This document shows positions 9,116 to 18,018 of a DNA stretch of 64,000 bases, piece by piece. The notes beneath the pieces were generated by a model. It saw nothing but the letters and a program-made list of their open reading frames with translations. It was not told the DNA's origin and did no database searches. The position numbers were made by a program, and so were the translations under genes. Positions within the stretch are counted from its first letter, which is position 1, and every line of letters starts with the position of its first letter. This DNA is from Methylocystis suflitae (GTDB lineage Bacteria > Pseudomonadota > Alphaproteobacteria > Rhizobiales > Beijerinckiaceae), in assembly GCF_024448135.1 (NCBI RefSeq), contig NZ_JAMRYX010000241.1:41747-105746 (forward strand), given 5' to 3'.

Positions 9116-10171
9116 ATGTCGATCTTGTTTCAGCCCGTGCGTCTCGGCGATATGGAATTGCCGAACCGCATCATCATGGCGCCTCTCACCCGCTGCCGCG
9201 CCAGCGAAGGGCGCGTCCCCAACGCGCTCATGAGGGACTATTATGTGCAGCGCGCTTCCGCCGGCCTCATCCTCACCGAAGCGACATCCATCACCCCGAT
9301 GGGCGTCGGCTATCCCGACACGCCGGGGATTTGGTCGGACGCGCAGATCGAAGGATGGAGCCGGATCACGGAGGCGGTTCACGATTCCGGCGGACGAATC
9401 ATGCTGCAGCTCTGGCATGTCGGGCGCGTGTCGCATCCGATCTATCTCAACGGCGCCTCTCCTGTCGGGCCCAGCGCGATCGCGCCGGCCGGACATGTGA
9501 GCCTATTGCGTCCCTACCAGCCCTACCCGATCCCTCGCGCCCTGCCGCTTTCCGAGATCGCGGAAATCGTTGAGGCCTATCGGCGCGGCGCTGAAAACGC
9601 CAAGACGGCCGGTTTCGACGGCGTGGAGTTGCACGGCGCCAACGGCTATCTGCTTGACCAGTTTCTCCAGGACAGCGCGAACACGCGAACAGACCGCTAT
9701 GGCGGCCCGGTCGAAAACCGCGCGCGCCTCATGCTTGAAGCGACCGACGCCGCCATCGCCGTCTGGGGGCCAGGCCGCGTGGGCATGCATCTGGCGCCGC
9801 GCGGCGATTCCCACTCAATGGGCGATTCCGACCCCGCGGCGACCTTCGGATATGTCGCGCGCGAACTCGGCAAGCGAGGCGTCGCCTTCATCTGCGCCCG
9901 CGAACATGCGGGGCCCGACGCGCTGGGGCGCATTCTCAAGGAGGAATTCGGCGGCCCCTATATCGTCAATGAGGGCTATGATGCTCAAGCCGCCGAAGCC
10001 GCGATCGTCGCGGGCGACGCCGACGCGGCGGCGTTTGGCAAGCTCTACATCGCCAACCCGGACCTGCCCGAGCGTCTTCGCAGGCATGCGGCGTTGAATG
10101 AACCCCAACCGGCGACCTTCTATACGAAGGGTCCGGTGGGGTACACGGACTATCCGGCCTTGGCGGGATGA
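9116..10171 (+). CDS. nemA: Old Yellow Enzyme-family alkene reductase (NemA-like)
   Basis: A 351-residue FMN flavoprotein. Characteristic segments are LPNRIIMAPLTRCRA near the N-terminus, QLWHVGRVSHP, and the HGANGYLLDQFLQ block followed by NTRTDRYGG, containing substrate-binding and FMN-contacting residues of the OYE/N-ethylmaleimide reductase group. It reduces activated C=C bonds or nitro groups using NAD(P)H in the cytoplasm. Length is normal for the family. Stands alone; physiological substrate unknown. The symbol is by family resemblance only. Confidence 0.88.
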   Translation: MSILFQPVRLGDMELPNRIIMAPLTRCRASEGRVPNALMRDYYVQRASAGLILTEATSITPMGVGYPDTPGIWSDAQIEGWSRITEAVHDSGGRIMLQLWHVGRVSHPIYLNGASPVGPSAIAPAGHVSLLRPYQPYPIPRALPLSEIAEIVEAYRRGAENAKTAGFDGVELHGANGYLLDQFLQDSANTRTDRYGGPVENRARLMLEATDAAIAVWGPGRVGMHLAPRGDSHSMGDSDPAATFGYVARELGKRGVAFICAREHAGPDALGRILKEEFGGPYIVNEGYDAQAAEAAIVAGDADAAAFGKLYIANPDLPERLRRHAALNEPQPATFYTKGPVGYTDYPALAG

Positions 10172-10198
10172 GCGGGTTCTCGCGAGCGTGAGCCTGAC

Positions 10199-10246
10199 GG
10201 ATGGCGGGCGCGCGCGATCGCCTGGCGCCCCCGCGAAATGCCATCC
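10199..10246. terminator. possible bidirectional terminator hairpin
   Basis: GGATGGC (10199-10205) is complementary to GCCATCC (10240-10246), with further GC pairing possible inside. It lies between the convergent reductase and L,D-transpeptidase genes. No T-tract. Confidence 0.3.
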
Positions 10247-10283
10247 GCATTCGGCTGGCTGGCGTGGCCTTAGCCGGAGAGGC

Positions 10284-11033
10284 TCACCGACGCGCCACTT
10301 TGGCGGGAAGAACGACGACGCGGGTTCCAGCCGCGGTTTTTTGGTAGAGATCCATCGCGTCCTGATTGATCATCCGGATGCAGCCAGACGATTGGCTCTT
10401 CCCGATTGTCCATGGCTCATTCGTGCCGTGGATGCGAAAGAGCGTATCTCGGTCCCCTTGCCACAGATACATCGCGCGGGCCCCTAACGGATTGCCGGGA
10501 CCGCCATGCATGCCAAGACCGCTTTGGAGCTCAACCAGCTGCTTCTTAAGGTCTGGCTTGCGTTCGATCATTTCTTTCGGCGGATACCAGTCAGGCCATT
10601 CCTGCTTACTCTTGATCGTCGCTTCCCCTGACCAGGCGAACCCGTCGCGTCCGACGCCGATGCCATAGCGGGTCGCCCGGCCGCCCGCCTCGACGTAATA
10701 GAGATAGTGCCCGGCGGGATCGACCACGATCGTCCCTGGAGCTTCTCTGGTCGAGTAGGCGACGTTCTTGCGATGGAATGCTGAATCGACCTGGCCCGGT
10801 CGGACCGCCGGAACGATGAAGCCGGCGTCTTTCATCTCGCCGTAGAGGTTGCCCCCCTGGACGGCGACTGCGTCGATGCCTCCCGCCGGCGCGGCTGGAT
10901 CGCTGCGAGGCGTCGGCGCAACCGCGGAGGCGCTCAGTGTCGGGCGCGTCTGCGTGCTGGCGCATCCGGCAAGGCCCGCCCCCGCCGCCGCTGAGGCGAA
11001 TATGATCAGAATATGACGGATTTTGCAGGGCAT
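10284..11033 (-). CDS. L,D-transpeptidase lipoprotein (YkuD domain)
   Basis: Encodes 249 residues. A lipobox (LAGC, Cys about 23) marks a lipoprotein, followed by a Ser/Pro/Ala linker. The YkuD catalytic motif HGTN...SSGCIRM near residues 205-225 contains the nucleophilic Cys and catalytic His. Such enzymes make 3-3 cross-links in peptidoglycan or attach proteins to it in the periplasm. A second, larger L,D-transpeptidase lies at 13982-15703. Convergent with the alkene reductase. Confidence 0.88.
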   Translation of the reverse strand: MPCKIRHILIIFASAAAGAGLAGCASTQTRPTLSASAVAPTPRSDPAAPAGGIDAVAVQGGNLYGEMKDAGFIVPAVRPGQVDSAFHRKNVAYSTREAPGTIVVDPAGHYLYYVEAGGRATRYGIGVGRDGFAWSGEATIKSKQEWPDWYPPKEMIERKPDLKKQLVELQSGLGMHGGPGNPLGARAMYLWQGDRDTLFRIHGTNEPWTIGKSQSSGCIRMINQDAMDLYQKTAAGTRVVVLPAKVARR

Positions 11034-11213
11034 AGGCGATCACCCCTCGGCTGCTTCCACCAATATAGCTAAATCCGCGCCGTTAACCAATTCGACCGAT
11101 ATGGATCGGCGCCGCGAGCTGCGCGGACCGATCGCTTTAAAGGCGTCCGATTGGGTCAAGGCTTGGGGAGGAACGCCAGCAATGCCGCTGATTTCTATGT
11201 TTGGCGTCGCGCC

Positions 11214-12071
11214 TTAGCCTCGCTTCGACACATGGCAAGATAATTCCTCCAGCAGATCGAGAAGCGCTTCAAATCGGGCCGGCTTAATAAGTAGACCGTC
11301 GAAGCCGACATCCTTAACAAGCCGAACCGTGCGCTCGGCGCGCGAAGCGCTGAGGGCGACGAGAGAGATTCTGTCGCCTTCAGGGACATGAATGCGACGG
11401 ATCAGCTCAACGACATCCAAATAGGGCATGCCGATATCAAGAAACACCAGCGGCGGCTTAAACTCATTCAGCGCGGCAAGGCCTCCCGCTCCGCTGTAAG
11501 CAAGCCGGACACGGGCCCCGACTGTTCCAAGCAGCAGCGCAAGCGCGTCAGCGGCCTCACGATTATCATCAATCACCAGAGCCCTGAGCGACGGGGTTGC
11601 GTTCGCGGCCGTGCAAGCGGACGCCGCTTCCCATGAGGGCCTAGCGCGCTGCGCGGTGACATCGTGGGCGACCCCGATCATGCGAAGCGGACGCCCGAAC
11701 TGGTCTCGCTCGACAACTCCTCGTTCGCGGAACCAGGTTACTATTCCATCGGGACCAAGGATCCGGATTTCGGTCTCAAACCGTTCAGTCTCACCGAGCA
11801 GCGCTGCTTCGATATCTGCGCAAAATTGCGCTCGATCTTCTGGATGGACAGCATCCCGGACAGCCGCAAAACGGCTGAACATGCCTGTGCTCGAGGAAAT
11901 GTCGGAATCAAACGGATCAAACCGCCGCACGATATCCCGCACGATGTCCCACTCAAAGCTGATCATGGGAACCGCGCCTAGCGCTAGGCGCAGCGCAAGT
12001 TCATTGCGCCGCGCCCGTTCCTCATGGGCGGCCTTAAGTCCGAAATTCGCCTTCCGCCCGAGCTGCGTCAT
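11214..12071 (-). CDS. PAS-receiver signalling protein without kinase domain
   Basis: Encodes 285 residues from the ATG at 12071, which has a GAGGCAAGG ribosome site; an in-frame extension to 12284 looks non-coding. A PAS/PAC fold occupies about residues 30-145 (SFEWDIVRD...WFRERGVVERDQFGRPLRMIGVAHDVTAQ). A receiver domain follows, with LVIDDNREAA near its start, the phospho-acceptor in VFLDIGMP, and a Lys in LLIKPAR. There is no HisKA or output domain, so it probably acts as an intermediate or a single-domain-type response regulator with sensory input. No kinase partner is in view. Confidence 0.8.
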   Translation of the reverse strand: MTQLGRKANFGLKAAHEERARRNELALRLALGAVPMISFEWDIVRDIVRRFDPFDSDISSSTGMFSRFAAVRDAVHPEDRAQFCADIEAALLGETERFETEIRILGPDGIVTWFRERGVVERDQFGRPLRMIGVAHDVTAQRARPSWEAASACTAANATPSLRALVIDDNREAADALALLLGTVGARVRLAYSGAGGLAALNEFKPPLVFLDIGMPYLDVVELIRRIHVPEGDRISLVALSASRAERTVRLVKDVGFDGLLIKPARFEALLDLLEELSCHVSKRG

Positions 12072-12340
12072 GGCAGCCTTGCCTCTCGTAATCTTTTGAT
12101 AATTATCATCGATCGGTCTTTCCAGGGACGGCCAAGTTGAAAATACTATTGCAATATCAATCTGCTGGCCAGCGGGCGCAGCCAATGACGATGCGCGCCG
12201 CGCGACGGCAAAATTGATTTTGCTCGCATGGTCGGGTAGCGCTCGCACATCTTCTTGAACGTAAGCGGCGCCACAGTGCGACAAATTTTTTCAGAGGGCG
12301 GCGAGATTCTTTTGGCGCTCTCCGAGGGCAAAATCTTTTC

Positions 12341-12496
12341 TTAGTCGCAAGATCCGTCGTCGAGCAGAATTTCGTATTCAACGGTGCTCCGTAGCCGGCG
12401 CTTCCCGTCCAAGGGAACGACGCACGCCCTGGCCTCATCGAAGTAGAACACCGTCCAGCCGGGTAATCAGCTGCCGCGCTTCTCAAGAATGGCCAT
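12341..12496 (-). pseudogene. possible small degenerate ORF with internal stop
   Basis: An ATG at 12496 opens a 52-codon frame interrupted by TGA at codon 10, then reading WTVFYFDEARACVV and ending DDGSCD. The post-stop part looks protein-like, but no family is recognised. It may be a decayed small gene or chance. Otherwise 12072-12761 holds nothing I can support. Confidence 0.2.
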
Positions 12497-12761
12497 CACC
12501 GACCGTCCGGTTGCGCTCGGGAGCATTTAATCGAAGCGACGCATATCGCAGTTGGTCGTGGACTCATTTCCCGGGGGACGGCCGCTCTTAACGCTTTGCG
12601 GGAACATTCGCCTGACACGTCTCGTGTCCTGTTCGCGGCATCTCCGTTCGCCGATTGCTGACACAATTTGCCGTATCGACTGTCGCCATTCGACTCAAAT
12701 TTGCCGAGGTGAGGACCAAGTCGTTTGATAGAGTTCTGCGGAACGCTCGGGGAGGCCCTCA

Positions 12762-13322
12762 ATGCAATGGCGCAATTCTCAGCATGGCTATGGCGCAGCC
12801 GTGCAACTAGTTCATTGGCTTTCGGTGCTCCTTGTGGCCCTCGCTTGGGTCCTTGGGACCGTGGGCGAAGATCTTCCTCGGGGGAGCACCCGGGATCTCG
12901 GAGAATTTATTCATGTTTTTGCAGGTGAGTTGATCGCCATCCTATTGGTCGTTCGTATCGGCTGGCGTCTCATCGACCCGCCGCCGCCGCCGGAATCGAC
13001 GCCCTTGGGAAGCCTGGGCGATATTGCCGCCAAGGTCGTCCATGTTGCGCTATATGCGTTGCTGGCCGCTGTGATCGTCCTTGGCGTCGCGACGCAATTC
13101 GCGGATGGACATGCGCTTTCCTTGCTTGGGATTGTCGATATCGCGTCGCCATGGATCAAAGACAAAGGCTTTGCGCACAACATGAAGGAAATTCATGAAG
13201 CTCTAGCGAATGGGCTTATCATCCTCGCCACGATCCATGCCAGTTCGGCATTGATCCATCACTTCGTTTTTCGTGATCGCACTCTGCGCCGAATGGCGCC
13301 AGGTTTCTCGAAGTCTCGCTAA
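12762..13322 (+). CDS. cytochrome b561 family membrane protein
   Basis: A 186-residue, four-helix membrane cytochrome of the prokaryotic b561 (YceJ/CybB) type. Candidate haem ligands are His in VQLVHWLSV (helix 1), the EFIHVFAGE His (helix 2), and IHEALAN with IHASSALIHH (helices 3-4). These proteins shuttle electrons between quinone and periplasmic acceptors such as superoxide. A GGGGAGG ribosome site sits just before the ATG. Monocistronic as far as can be seen. Confidence 0.88.
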   Translation: MQWRNSQHGYGAAVQLVHWLSVLLVALAWVLGTVGEDLPRGSTRDLGEFIHVFAGELIAILLVVRIGWRLIDPPPPPESTPLGSLGDIAAKVVHVALYALLAAVIVLGVATQFADGHALSLLGIVDIASPWIKDKGFAHNMKEIHEALANGLIILATIHASSALIHHFVFRDRTLRRMAPGFSKSR

Positions 13323-13591
13323 GCGAGAACGACAACTCAAATCGACCCTGCAGCGTCCGCTTATGGCGAGAAGCGGCCGTCCGCGAATGGCTATTCCTGA
13401 CCCCAAGCAGTCCTTCCATTGAGCAACCGTTGCTGAATTGAACGCGCTGCCAAGAGGAAGGTTGTTAGCCTGCTTCGACATGCTAACCTAAGCTCTTGGG
13501 CCAACGAGTGGGCCGAGAACGATTGGGAAATGCTATGTTTCGCTTGCCTTTGCTATTCGCCAGAAACGGTTGCAGTTTCCACTCAAAGGAG

Positions 13592-13798
13592 ATGCTTTGG
13601 CGCTTGTGTGCGCTAATGGTGCTTGTTCTCGTTACATTGCTCCCGATGGCCGATGTAACCGCGGCCGAACTCACGGGCGAGATGTCTTCATACCAGGGTA
13701 AGATCGTTTCGGTTGCGGGCGCTATGCCGATGAGGAATCCATATCAGGTGGTTTTGATGAAAACTACGTTGGCTCGTTCCTCCGATGCACGACCCTAG
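13592..13798 (+). CDS. small exported hypothetical protein
   Basis: From the ATG at 13592 the product is 68 residues: a good signal peptide (WRLCALMVLVLVTLLP...TAA) and a short mature part with no recognised motif. AAAGGAG lies immediately before this ATG, which is too close to be ideal. Longer in-frame starts exist at 13496 and 13535. Real but uncertain. Confidence 0.4.
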   Translation: MLWRLCALMVLVLVTLLPMADVTAAELTGEMSSYQGKIVSVAGAMPMRNPYQVVLMKTTLARSSDARP

Positions 13799-13981
13799 TC
13801 TGACTCAGCGGCAGCACGGCCGCTGGAACTCCTGTCTTATTTTTGCTTCTCGCTGAGTCCGATCGTCGATCGTCCGAGTGATAATGACTGCTTCTGGCGC
13901 AAGGCGGACAAGGGTTTCGGTAATTGGGAAAAAGGCCGGAAGCGCACCAATTGCGTTGGGCAACGCAACCACGTTTTCTCA

Positions 13982-15703
13982 TCAGTCCTTCTCGTGGATT
14001 TTCACCGTAAGGTCGGTTCCGATGTTGCCGGTCTCGCTGCTGAGTGGCAGGTCAGATATAATCAGCGAGCCGCCAATCCAAAGACGCTCCGCAATGCGAT
14101 CACGAACTTCCTGTGCGATCTCGATACGCTCGAGCGCCTCGGCCGGACCTGAAGGAGGCCTGCGAGGATCCGCCGTCGCGTCTACCAGTTCGTCAAACAA
14201 GCCTGTTTTCACCCTCCGATCATTGAGCTCTTCAGCGTTCTGAATTGGCATCGACACGACCGACCACTTGAGCGAAGTCCCGTCATCTTTCGCCGCAGTC
14301 GCGATATAAAGGTGCGAACCGAGCAGCCTCTCTGGGTCGCGTACGCTTGCCGGCGCATCGAAAACTGGAGCCAACCCCTGGCGCACGTAAATTCGCTGAT
14401 CCTTCTTACTAACCAGCACGGATACAGGCATCGCTCGCCGCCGCGCTTCCTTCTCAGCATTAGTCACAGCGTTAAGAACCACTCTTGCTTCGCCCAAGCG
14501 GCGGATCGCGTCCGCTGCTTCTGCGACCTTGGCCGCCGAAGTCGCTTTTGCAATTGCTAGCTTAGCCGCAGACTCGGCGAGCGTCGCATCGGCGTTCAAT
14601 TTGGCTAATGCCGCCGCATCCTTGGCTGCCGTTGCATCCTCGTATGCCTTGGCGAGACGATCGACCTTGGCCCTGCTCGAGGCGTCGCCTTCGGACGCAC
14701 TAAACTGCGCCGCAGCTAGCGCCGATTTCTGTTGCTTGGCGCTCGCGTCGGCCTCGGCGATCTTCTTTGCTCTGGCTGCGGCGTCAGCTTTCGAGCTAGC
14801 TGAAGCGTGGGCTCTTGCGACGGATTTGAGTTCTGTCGCCGCACGGGCGACTTCTTGCCGCTTAAGGCTGATGGCCGCTGATATCTCCTTCACACTCTTG
14901 ACTGCCGCCGCGACTTTCACCTTAAGCAGTTCAGCGTACTGAAGCGGATTGACCCGCTGCGGTGGGGCGACAACGACCGATGCCCCGGGAGCCTCGAGGC
15001 TAGGCGCTTTGTCGGCTTCCGCCAGAACCCGCATCTTTGGCGCTGGCAACAGCGGGTGCGCGAATTCGGCTGGCGTCACGTCTTGCGGCGAGATCACGAC
15101 GCGCTCGCCGATTTTCGTCCACCCCCAAAGCTTGGCGGCAAATTCCGCCGGGAGCCGGATGCAGCCGTGCGAGGCTGGATGGCGAGGAACGACGCCGAGA
15201 TGCATGGCGATGCCAGACCAGGTAATGCGCTGCATGAACGGCATTGGCGCGGCGGAGTAGATATTCGACCGATGAAATCTTTCGCGGCCGATGATGGTGA
15301 AGATGCCCTTGGGCGTCGGGTGGCCGGCGATGCCGGTAGAAATCGCCGAGCGGGCGACGAGCCCTTGGTGATTGTACAGGGAGACACGCTGGTCGGCGAT
15401 TGAAGCAATTACAAGTAGCGGTCGCTCAGGGTTAGCGGATTCGATAGACTTGGTTTCGGGCTCAGATGGTGCGCCGGATGTGTTCAACCCACGACGGAAG
15501 GCATTTCTGGCGGCCCGAGGGTGGGATCTTGGAGAGCCTCTCCAAGCTCGGTTTGGTCCGGTCGGAAACAGGCTGTCGAACCAGCGAAAGAAGCCCTGCG
15601 CCTGACCCGGCGTCGTCTCAAAACCAAGGGTCGCCACAATAGCGCTGGCGGTGAGAGCCGCTCTCAAGATTTTCTTGCCGCCAAAGCGGCTTGGCAATCG
15701 CAC
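13982..15703 (-). CDS. L,D-transpeptidase with long Ala-rich coiled coil
   Basis: Encodes 573 residues. After a signal peptide comes a YkuD domain (about 95-215) with GIAMHLGVVP and HPASHGCIRLP containing the catalytic His and Cys. Residues about 255-420 form an alanine/lysine-rich coiled coil. A C-terminal segment (about 430-500: VLVSKKDQRIYVRQG...) resembles the start of a second YkuD-like domain without the SHGC motif. Periplasmic peptidoglycan cross-linking with an extended helical spacer is likely. Larger than ordinary L,D-transpeptidases. Confidence 0.85.
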   Translation of the reverse strand: MRLPSRFGGKKILRAALTASAIVATLGFETTPGQAQGFFRWFDSLFPTGPNRAWRGSPRSHPRAARNAFRRGLNTSGAPSEPETKSIESANPERPLLVIASIADQRVSLYNHQGLVARSAISTGIAGHPTPKGIFTIIGRERFHRSNIYSAAPMPFMQRITWSGIAMHLGVVPRHPASHGCIRLPAEFAAKLWGWTKIGERVVISPQDVTPAEFAHPLLPAPKMRVLAEADKAPSLEAPGASVVVAPPQRVNPLQYAELLKVKVAAAVKSVKEISAAISLKRQEVARAATELKSVARAHASASSKADAAARAKKIAEADASAKQQKSALAAAQFSASEGDASSRAKVDRLAKAYEDATAAKDAAALAKLNADATLAESAAKLAIAKATSAAKVAEAADAIRRLGEARVVLNAVTNAEKEARRRAMPVSVLVSKKDQRIYVRQGLAPVFDAPASVRDPERLLGSHLYIATAAKDDGTSLKWSVVSMPIQNAEELNDRRVKTGLFDELVDATADPRRPPSGPAEALERIEIAQEVRDRIAERLWIGGSLIISDLPLSSETGNIGTDLTVKIHEKD

Positions 15704-15848
15704 GCGGCGCCTCCAGATTGCGATCGAGCGATCTGAATTTGCAGTATTATTCTGAATGATAGAAAAATTGTGGCTAATGGACCGTCGGCGATAATTTGGC
15801 TCCCGAGGGCATCGAACGTTTTACAATTTTTGATCGTGCGCTGGATAA

Positions 15849-16234
15849 TCGACCGCGAACGGACGGGAGTCTGTCGCTCCCGTTGCAATGCAGCGCTACG
15901 GGCTCGGCCTGACCGACGTCACCAACTCCATCGCTGCAAACAGCGCCAGAGCCGGCGGCAGTCGCATCACGCGCGGCGAACAAGCTTATGTCATCCGCAG
16001 CATTGGCCTCGTCCGCACCAAGGAGGGCCTGGGAAATATCGTCATCGCCGAGCATGGCGGCTCCCTGTGTTGACCCGCGACATTGGGACGCCGCGGTATA
16101 GCGCTCAAGAACGCGAGGGCATGCTGGGCAAGGACTACAACTCGAACGCCATTCAGGGCGTCGTGCAGATGCTGAAAGGCGAGAACGCCGCGGTCGTTTT
16201 GAGGGCGCTGCACGAACGAATTGATGAGCTCAAT
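15849..16234 (+). pseudogene. remnant of heavy-metal RND efflux pump (CusA/CzcA type)
   Basis: Two frames carry consecutive RND-pump sequence. One reads about 15870-16072 (MQRYGLGLTDVTNSIAANS, then GGSRITRGEQAYVIRSIG). The frame two bases over then continues RDIGTPRYSAQEREGML and MLKGENAAVVLRALHERI to 16234. This corresponds to a small internal part of a periplasmic domain of CusA/CzcA proteins. The frameshift near 16073 and loss of both ends make it non-functional. Confidence 0.7.
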
Positions 16235-16523
16235 GTTCTTTCAGAACGTCGCCGACGCGCTGCGTTCCCTGCAGGTCGACGCCAGGGCGGTCGAAACCGC
16301 TCGCAAGAGCGAGGACGCCGCGAAGCGCAGCCTCGATATCGTGCGCATGCAATTGAAGTATGGCCAGGTCTCACAGATCGCCGTGTTTACCGCACAGCGG
16401 ATCTACTTCAGCGCCTCGTTGTTGCGCGTGCAGGCCGAGGCGACGCGTCTCGCCGACACCGCCGCGCTTTTCATGGCGCTCGGCGGCGGTTGGTGGAATG
16501 GCGCTTCGGACATTCGTCACTAG
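16233..16523 (+). pseudogene. C-terminal remnant of TolC/NodT-type outer-membrane efflux factor
   Basis: Reads FFQNVADALRSLQVDARAV, then the QLKYGQVSQIAVFTAQR segment and the terminal DTAALFMALGGGWW, which is the usual C-terminus of outer-membrane efflux proteins of tripartite pumps. It abuts the RND fragment directly, in a different frame, at about 16233. A deletion appears to have joined the middle of the pump gene to the end of its OMF gene, removing everything between. Confidence 0.7.
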
Positions 16524-16625
16524 GTGTTGATATGGATTGCGTGAAGGCGCTGCGCATCCCCGCAGCCTATTGAGGTCACCGCATGTCGTCACATGAAGCG
16601 CTTCCCAACTAAACGAGGGTTATCA

Positions 16626-17339
16626 GTGATTCCCTGGACCCTGCTCGACACAGCGCCGATACCCGGCAGCGAGGGCGAACTCCGCCTCAAGCGTCGCGGC
16701 GCAGAATTCTCCATCATGTTGGGCAATATCGAATTGATGAACAGTCGCCTCAGTGGCTCGGAGGAGGCGCTCGCCACGCTCTCCTGCGAGAGAATTCAGG
16801 CGCGCCCACAGCCGCGCGTTCTGATCGGCGGGCTGGGGATGGGCTTCACACTGCGCGCCGCGCTCACTGTCCTCGGCGAGAACGCGCGGATCGTTGTCGC
16901 CGAACTCATTCCAGCGGTCGTGGCCTGGGCGCGCGGTCCGATGGCGGAAGTCTTCGGCGCCAGCCTGACGGATCCGCGCGTCAGCATCGAGGAAGATGAC
17001 GTTGCACGCCTGATCCGGTCTGGCCGCTCGACTTATGACGCAATCCTTCTCGATGTTGATAACGGCCCCGAGGGCCTGACTCGCGAAGCCAATGACGGAC
17101 TTTACGCTATTGAAGGATTGAGGGCGGCCCGCAAGGCGCTGCGCCGTGATGGGGTGTTGGCCGTCTGGTCATCGGGGCCGGATCGGACTTTCACATCGCG
17201 CCTTCGCAAGGCCGGGTTCCGTGTGGATGAAGTCAGGGTGCGCGCCAATCGCCAACGTGGTGGCGCCCGGCACATCATCTGGATCGCGACAAGTCTCGAT
17301 TCGACACCTCAGATGCAACAGAAAGCCAATCCCAATTGA
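16626..17339 (+). CDS. spermidine synthase-like methyltransferase-fold protein
   Basis: Encodes 237 residues from a GTG at 16626 (GAGGG just upstream); an ATG at 16593 is the alternative. A Rossmann methyltransferase core is visible: VLIGGLGMGFTLRA (SAM/dcSAM loop), VAELIPAVVAWA, the acidic EEDDVARLI, and YDAILLDVDNGPEG. It resembles SpeE-like proteins found outside polyamine operons. No SpeD lies nearby, so polyamine synthesis cannot be claimed. Confidence 0.75.
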   Translation: MIPWTLLDTAPIPGSEGELRLKRRGAEFSIMLGNIELMNSRLSGSEEALATLSCERIQARPQPRVLIGGLGMGFTLRAALTVLGENARIVVAELIPAVVAWARGPMAEVFGASLTDPRVSIEEDDVARLIRSGRSTYDAILLDVDNGPEGLTREANDGLYAIEGLRAARKALRRDGVLAVWSSGPDRTFTSRLRKAGFRVDEVRVRANRQRGGARHIIWIATSLDSTPQMQQKANPN

Positions 17340-17422
17340 AAACCGAAATCGAAGGGTCCCGGCCTTTTTTCGAACTTCAGTTCCAGATGACTAGCTGAGT
17401 CGTTAGCCCGATACGAATGTGC

Positions 17423-17974
17423 CTATAGCGCGTAAGAGTCGTGCTTCGTAAAATATTTTGCAGCGCCTCCTGCCGCCAGAGATATCCTGTCCTTCAAGTT
17501 CTCGTTGACGATTTGGTAGTTTTCAAAATCGCGATCATTGGCGAAAACGCCAACGGGCAAAGTTAACGCCTGAAAAAAACTAAATAGCGGTCGAAGCTGA
17601 TGCTCCAGGACCAGAGCATGCCTCTCGCTGCCGCCGGTCGCCGCAAGAAGGACGGGTTTATCGATCAGTGCTTCGTAATGCACGAGATCGAAGAGATGTT
17701 TGAACAAGCCCGTATAGGATGCTCGATACACGGGAGTCGACACCACGAGGGCGTCAGCCGTTTCGATCGCTTGGATTGCTTTGATGACTTCGCTGGGCGC
17801 ATGGGAAGCGGACGAGACAGCTGGCAGATCGGCGAGGAGACTGGCGACTTCTATGTAGGTCGTCTCCACGGGAACTATTCGTGCGATCTGTTCGACAATC
17901 GCAGAGGCTAACGCCGCGGATTTCGATGGCTTCGAAAGACCGCCTGACACGGCGACAACTTTCAGCTTACTCAT
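17423..17974 (-). CDS. msuE: NAD(P)H-dependent FMN reductase (MsuE/SsuE type)
   Basis: A 183-residue flavodoxin-like reductase: VVAVSGGLSKPSKSAALA forms the FMN-phosphate loop, and TPVYRASYTGLFKHLFDL is the signature of the MsuE/SsuE group. It makes FMNH2 for two-component monooxygenases. It is the last gene of the minus-strand operon ssuD-sfnB-ribBA-msuE, so it most likely feeds the upstream SsuD and SfnB-like monooxygenases. Length is normal. Confidence 0.88.
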   Translation of the reverse strand: MSKLKVVAVSGGLSKPSKSAALASAIVEQIARIVPVETTYIEVASLLADLPAVSSASHAPSEVIKAIQAIETADALVVSTPVYRASYTGLFKHLFDLVHYEALIDKPVLLAATGGSERHALVLEHQLRPLFSFFQALTLPVGVFANDRDFENYQIVNENLKDRISLAAGGAAKYFTKHDSYAL

Positions 17975-18018
17975 AGCTTGCTCCTCTGGACTATTGCAGT
18001 TGCGTGGCTGAACGCGCT

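Noticed and set aside
15770..16573. 267-codon frame as an intact gene
   Set aside because: Only its middle part is homologous (RND pump); the rest is out of frame with real homology in another frame.
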